Assembly: GCA_002633005.1 (NCBI GenBank)
Contig: NMRA01000531.1
Coordinates: 199,715-263,714 of the forward strand
Direction of reading: 5' to 3'
Length of the DNA stretch: 64,000 bases
Source: Phoronis australis
Taxonomy: Eukaryota; Phoronida; Phoronidae
Under the pieces are notes generated by a model, which saw only the letters and a program-made list of their open reading frames with translations, did no database searches and was not told where the DNA came from. Position numbers and translations under genes: made by a program. Of the stretch, positions 60,029 through 64,000 are shown piece after piece (position 1 is the first letter of the stretch; every line of letters begins with the position of its first letter).

Positions 60029-60213
60029 TTCTGTGATCAAGAGAGTGCTAACAGGGTGGGATGTGGAGGGCATGTTAGCACTCTGGGGGAATTCTGGGGA
60101 TACATAAAATTACAGTCATCCTTCACTTAAGGTAAGTTCGTCTAACTGTATAATTTTATTCCTCCCAGAATTCCCTCGAGTACTACCATGAGATTTGAAA
60201 GTTGATCACAGAA
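60029..60213. repeat. Nested inverted repeats beside the DIRS-type element
   Basis: The outer arms TTCTGTGATCAA (60029-60040) and TTGATCACAGAA (60202-60213) are perfect. Inside are AGAGTGCTAAC (60042-60052) with GTTAGCACTCT (60074-60084), and a longer imperfect pair at 60087-60115 and 60146-60175 (GGGAATTCTGGG / CCCAGAATTCCC). The arrangement could fold as a three-way junction. It lies just beyond the recombinase end of the element. Confidence 0.7.
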
Positions 60214-60275
60214 AGTGAACAGCAAACAACACCAAATGTTTTAAGTAATTTGTATTGGTAGATCAACGTATACAA

Positions 60276-60868
60276 TTATTGCAATACAAATTCTGCCAAG
60301 GTTTTAGATTTTCTGTTGATAGGTCTCTTGTAATATTTGCTAAATGTCGAAGGCCGTGACCAACCACCTGCCTTCATAATCTCCTCAACAGTGGCTTCAG
60401 ACACACTAGCTTTGCTAACAGAAGCTGATCTAACACTACCGGATTTATATACATTGATATTTATACCAGCCAGACATTTCCGATCCATCGCCGCACAGTA
60501 TCACCTGTGGCTGCTTTATACGGTCTAGTAACAGTAAAAAATAGTGCTTTACATGACCCCCGATAGTCTAGAGTACGTTTTAAGTATACAGCCAAATAAA
60601 TGCACAACCGCTTATCTGATGGAAAAGCTTTCAGGTGTAACAGTTCAGGTTTATAATTAAGACGGCCTTGTTTAAGATCCTTGCTTGCAATGGTAAAGGT
60701 GAATTTAGAGGCTGAAATGTTCATGGAATCTACATTAAGGGCAGAGATGATCTTTGGACGTTGTCCAGTGAGAATTAGGATAAGCATAACAGTCTTCATA
60801 GTTAATTTCGCTATTGGTAACAACTTAGCCGGACCCCATGATTTTAAGAAATCTAACACTACATTCAC
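60276..60868 (-). pseudogene. DIRS-type tyrosine recombinase, frameshifted
   Basis: Two overlapping frames. The upstream one (60868-60461) has ILTGQRPKIISAL with the first catalytic Arg and a KDLKQGRLNYK core. The downstream one (60488-60276) has SGSVRSASVSK and ends with WSRPSTFSKYYKRPI, holding the catalytic Tyr. The frame shifts near 60470-60490. The usual HxxR reads GxxR here, so one tetrad residue is missing. Further upstream (60870-61070) lie frame-broken traces of its N-terminal part. DIRS elements integrate through such a recombinase rather than a DDE integrase. This copy is not expected to be active. Confidence 0.8.
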
Positions 60869-61072
60869 GTCCCAGGCATCAACATAACGAGGCCTAGGGG
60901 GTTCATATTTGCAACACCCTTCATAAAACGAACTACATCTGGATTAGAGCCAAAGGTCTCATTGCCTGGTAAAATCATAACCGAAGAAAGTACAGAGCGG
61001 GTAGTGTTAAGGACACTGTAGCCCTTATATAATTATGGTTGACAAGTGTTTGGAGAAAAGAAAGTCCCTCTC

Positions 61073-61510
61073 CTACAGGTGCAAACACTGGAGCAATGTT
61101 CCTCTGACTACAATAGAGAATCCACTGTTTGATGTAGCAGCTGTAGAGGTCTGAAGATTACTTTCGTCGGGACGCCATGATGGTGGTGATGACAGATGGG
61201 CTGTATCCTTTTGTCTGTAGAGCCTGCCTGACAAGCGCGTTGCCATCAGGTAGAGTTTGTCCATTGGCCGGGCCTGAGGTCTAGAAGGCAAAACCAAGGT
61301 ATGATTAGTAGCTAGAATGATAAACGGTGTTCCCATAATCGTAGGAGTCATCATAGTAAACCAGGGCTTTGTTGGCCAGAAGGGCACAATGATAATACCA
61401 TCAGCCTCGTCCATAATCCATTTTTGAAAGACTGCATTCAAAATCGCGAAGAGTGGAAAAGCATAAATCAATTTGTAATTCCCCCAATGACACATAAAGC
61501 TACCCACCAA
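61073..61510 (-). pseudogene. DIRS-type polyprotein segment downstream of RNase H
   Basis: The frame reads VGSFMCHWGNYKLIYAFPLF and, later, IIVPFWPTKPWFTMM, a pattern that follows RNase H in DIRS-type and related polyproteins (YAFPPF, VPxWPxxPW). It is separated from the RNase H frame by a break near 61510-61545. It has no separate function that I can assign. Confidence 0.65.
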
Positions 61511-61541
61511 TGCAGCTTCTGGGTCTGGTTGCCAAGAGCAA

Positions 61542-62321
61542 TTAAAAGGGTTTCACCTTATAATTAAGTCTTGATGCGAACAAATCAATGGAAGGGGTCC
61601 CAAATTTTGTGCAAATTTTCCGAAAAACATGTGTAAGTTTCATCTTTGAAAACCCGGGATGCTGTGTCTGCAGCGACATTTTGTTTACCAGGGCAAAAGA
61701 CAGCTGACAACCAAATGTTTCTCTCGAGTAACCAGAGCCAGATTTTCCAAGTAAACTTGTTACAGTGATATGAGTGTACAGAGCCCTGATGACGTATACA
61801 CTGCATTGTTGTTGTGTCATGACCCGTAAATGAATATTTCTCATGTCCCCAAATACAGATTGTAAGGAATGATTAACTGCAGTGAGTTCAAGCCCATTAA
61901 TATGCCAAGTAACTTCAGAGTAATCCCAACGCCCACCAAATGTTTCATTCCGAGAAGGAATATTGCAACCCCATCCCTGTAAACTAGCATCGGTGTAGAA
62001 CACACAGTCAGGGTCACCGAGGTACACTGGAGCAAAGCAGTGAACAACATCAGTGGTCCACCAAGATAGATCTTGATAAGCAAGTTGACTAAGGGACATG
62101 ACACTCTCAAAGTTACGACCGGATTGCTGCAGAGCAACATTCTTGTCTATTTCCAGCTGCTTTGTAAACAGTTGCGCATAGCGATTGCCAGGGTGGGTTG
62201 CCAGCAATGTACCCACTAACTTTGCAATATCCCGTACGGAGATACAATCCATACGTAAAAAATCATTCAGCAGAGAGATAATCTTCTCTGCTTTGGACTT
62301 AGTCTTACTGACTGAAACCAA
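61542..62321 (-). CDS. DIRS-type element, RNase H region
   Basis: 259 codons. FYTDASLQGWG (with the first catalytic Asp), TWHINGLELTAV (with the Glu) and IDLFASRLN mark RNase H and its usual C-terminal neighbour in DIRS-type and related elements. The N-terminal part (INLLNDFL, VRDIAKLVGTLLATHPG-like) continues the reverse transcriptase connection. It overlaps the RT frame by 17 bases in another phase, suggesting a frameshift mutation between parts of one original ORF. Confidence 0.8.
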   Translation of the reverse strand: MVSVSKTKSKAEKIISLLNDFLRMDCISVRDIAKLVGTLLATHPGNRYAQLFTKQLEIDKNVALQQSGRNFESVMSLSQLAYQDLSWWTTDVVHCFAPVYLGDPDCVFYTDASLQGWGCNIPSRNETFGGRWDYSEVTWHINGLELTAVNHSLQSVFGDMRNIHLRVMTQQQCSVYVIRALYTHITVTSLLGKSGSGYSRETFGCQLSFALVNKMSLQTQHPGFSKMKLTHVFRKICTKFGTPSIDLFASRLNYKVKPF

Positions 62322-62946
62322 GATCTTGTAGTAATGTTGCTGTCAGTACCCCATCATTTTCACACTTGCCAGGGTCAGAATTCACAATTAAGGTGTCATC
62401 TATGTAGGCCGTTATAGTGACATCATGAACGCACCGAAGTTCCGTCAGGGGCACCTTAAGCAACTTAGTGAAGATACGCGGTCCTGAACTTAAACCATTC
62501 GGCAAAGCCGTAAATTGGTAAAGCACGTTATCATGCCTGAATCGCAAGTATTTCCGGTGATGTTTGGCTATTGGGATGCTATAATAAGCGTCAGACAAAT
62601 CTAAGATGATAAAGTAACAATCCTGTGTCACTAAGCGAAGTGCCGATTCAAAGGTATCCATTTTGAAATGATGATAAGCAACATAAGAGTTTAAGGTCTT
62701 CAAATTAAGGATAAACTGAAGCTCATTTGCAACTTTCTTAGGTCGGAGAAAAACGGGAGACACAAATTGTCCAGTAGAGTGAGGACAGCGTTCAATGACT
62801 TGTTTAGCCAGCATGGATTGAATTTCTCTATGCAAGAACTGTTGCTTAAGTGGCAAAAATTTTGCATTGATACCTGGTCGTGTTTGAGTAGGAAGCAGGT
62901 AAAATTCAATTTCATAACCGGTGACAATGGCCAGTAGCCTATGCAA
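62305..62946 (-). CDS. DIRS-type element, reverse transcriptase
   Basis: 213 codons with reverse transcriptase blocks in order: PVFLRPKKVANELQFILNLK, FIILDLSDAYYSIPI (metal-binding Asp), FTALPNGLSSGPRIF, and the catalytic YIDD box (AYIDDTLIV). The spacing and the PNGLSSGP block match DIRS/Ngaro-type enzymes. The start at 62946 is arbitrary, because the protein was probably made as part of a longer ORF. Confidence 0.85.
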   Translation of the reverse strand: MHRLLAIVTGYEIEFYLLPTQTRPGINAKFLPLKQQFLHREIQSMLAKQVIERCPHSTGQFVSPVFLRPKKVANELQFILNLKTLNSYVAYHHFKMDTFESALRLVTQDCYFIILDLSDAYYSIPIAKHHRKYLRFRHDNVLYQFTALPNGLSSGPRIFTKLLKVPLTELRCVHDVTITAYIDDTLIVNSDPGKCENDGVLTATLLQDLGFSQ

Positions 62947-63985
62947 GGATCCTTAGTAATTTGACGCCACATAGGGACACAGTAACTATAACCCTTCTGG
63001 CCAAGGAGGTTTCAAGGTCAGAGAGGACCAAGGATATTTTACTTACGAAAGATGAGTCTATTTCCGGTTGGCAGTCTGTCTGGTGGCTGTGGCTGGCTTC
63101 CGTGACGGTTGCCGTTTGTGTGTGTACTGTTGGCCTGTCAAGAGACAATGCAAGAGTATTAGTAGCAGATTGACAAACATGTCCACTACGAACTGCAACC
63201 CGCATAAAATTTGGTGCATTCGACAGTACAAAGGAATGCTTACCTAAAAAAGGGCGATAGACGTGTTGTGGCTGGTGCTGATAGGCCTGTCTGTAGGAGG
63301 CAGGGTAGGGCGACGGCCGGCATGTCGTGTGTCTCGTAGTCATGGGAGACCGGGCGAGATTAAGGGCCTGAGAGGCCTGCTTACACTTCTCCCCCAACTG
63401 GTCTCCAAACAGGAGCTTGTCGGAGGTACTGGCCTTGTTGAGTGCCGAATGGTACTTGGAGTTGAGATGGGGTTTGATAATGTCCCGTCGAGTAGAATTA
63501 ATCTTTGCGCTAGCATACCCCAGGAGACCTAGCGCGTCCACAGTATTATCCACCAAGTCCTTGGCGTTTAGATGTTTGGGAGCTGTGGTGATCAGGGTGT
63601 CAACGAGTTTAGTCAGGGGAATGGCCGCCCTGGCTATGGCCGATTGTGCAGACTTCAACTGGCCGTCTTTGAATTTCACCGTTTTGTGGTTTTGCACTAT
63701 GTCTGCGATTTCCTCGTTCAAGTCAGTCTTGTGGACTGCGATGTTGTCGGGCCGGGGATGTTTATCATGTGCCTGCTTTATATCGAAGGACTTACCCCCC
63801 TCCCATAGGGAGTTGACGAGGGATGCAACAGCGTCCGATACTGGCGGTGCTTGTTCCTCGGATTGGTCCGCCAAATGGGAAGCCAGCAACCCGACAAAAA
63901 GCGGCTCAGCACTGTGGGGGAGAGGCACTCCAGAAAGTGGCAGGTCCGGCGAGGTGGAAGCTGTCTCGTCTTCAGAAGTGCGCAT
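62939..63985 (-). CDS. DIRS-type element, gag-like ORF (possibly cut by the window edge)
   Basis: 348 codons; the frame remains open to the window edge at 64000, so the true start may lie outside. It is acidic and Ser/Pro-rich at the start (TSPDLPLSGVPLPHSAEP). A helical middle (VDTLITTAPKHLNAKDLVD, DALGLLGYASAKINSTRR, LLFGDQLGEKCKQA) resembles DIRS-type gag. The C-terminal third is His/Arg/Gln-rich without a clear zinc knuckle. It overlaps the RT frame by eight bases. More GC-rich than the flanking genome. Confidence 0.7.
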   Translation of the reverse strand: MRTSEDETASTSPDLPLSGVPLPHSAEPLFVGLLASHLADQSEEQAPPVSDAVASLVNSLWEGGKSFDIKQAHDKHPRPDNIAVHKTDLNEEIADIVQNHKTVKFKDGQLKSAQSAIARAAIPLTKLVDTLITTAPKHLNAKDLVDNTVDALGLLGYASAKINSTRRDIIKPHLNSKYHSALNKASTSDKLLFGDQLGEKCKQASQALNLARSPMTTRHTTCRPSPYPASYRQAYQHQPQHVYRPFLGKHSFVLSNAPNFMRVAVRSGHVCQSATNTLALSLDRPTVHTQTATVTEASHSHQTDCQPEIDSSFVSKISLVLSDLETSLARRVIVTVSLCGVKLLRILA

Positions 63986-64000
63986 AGTCCTCCATGGGGA

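Overview
The window is animal (metazoan) nuclear DNA. Genes are split by AT-rich introns with GT-AG sites, two stretches of Ns mark assembly gaps (10264-11211 and 32801-33061), and the repeats are eukaryotic: a DIRS-type tyrosine-recombinase retrotransposon, a Penelope-like fragment, THAP-type transposon debris, MITEs and minisatellites. A single gene of the CIN85/CD2AP adaptor family, rather than the vertebrate pair, suggests an invertebrate, perhaps a marine deuterostome or lophotrochozoan. The species cannot be read from the sequence.

The main gene runs on the + strand from about 7.9 kb (possibly 1.37 kb) to about 44.2 kb. Thirteen exons with compatible phases encode about 612 residues: SH3-A (7883-8049), a linker, SH3-B (12056-12168 + 12708-12810), a conserved linker (15220-15369), two small linker exons, SH3-C (34205-34389), proline-rich linkers, a textbook capping-protein-interaction (CPI) motif (39601-39651), and a C-terminal coiled coil ending at 42409. 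This is the full CIN85/CD2AP layout.

The striking feature lies between the small exon at 20263-20344 and SH3-C. A single uninterrupted exon of 10,394 bases (20571-30964) has an acceptor phase that fits the upstream exon exactly. It encodes 3,464 residues of Ser-rich, probably disordered protein with twelve tandem 37-residue repeats, and ends in its own stop codon followed by AATAAA at 31279. SH3-C can be joined to the same upstream exon in the same phase. The locus therefore appears to make either a normal adaptor of about 612 residues or a giant protein of about 3,740 residues that keeps SH3-A and SH3-B but lacks SH3-C, the CPI motif and the coiled coil.

A second gene is convergent, on the - strand (about 58.7 to 48.2 kb). 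Four or five small exons, all phase 1-1, encode a small protein whose C-terminal part looks like a Death domain. Its introns hold a Penelope-like fragment, a long inverted repeat carrying a broken THAP zinc finger, and a repeat with CTCF-like motifs. From 60.0 kb to the right edge lies a damaged DIRS-type element on the - strand (tyrosine recombinase, RNase H, reverse transcriptase, gag-like ORF), which runs off the window. Copies of one dispersed repeat at 13.9-14.6, 52.7-53.9 and 59.4-59.9 kb carry regularly spaced motifs close to the CTCF core.
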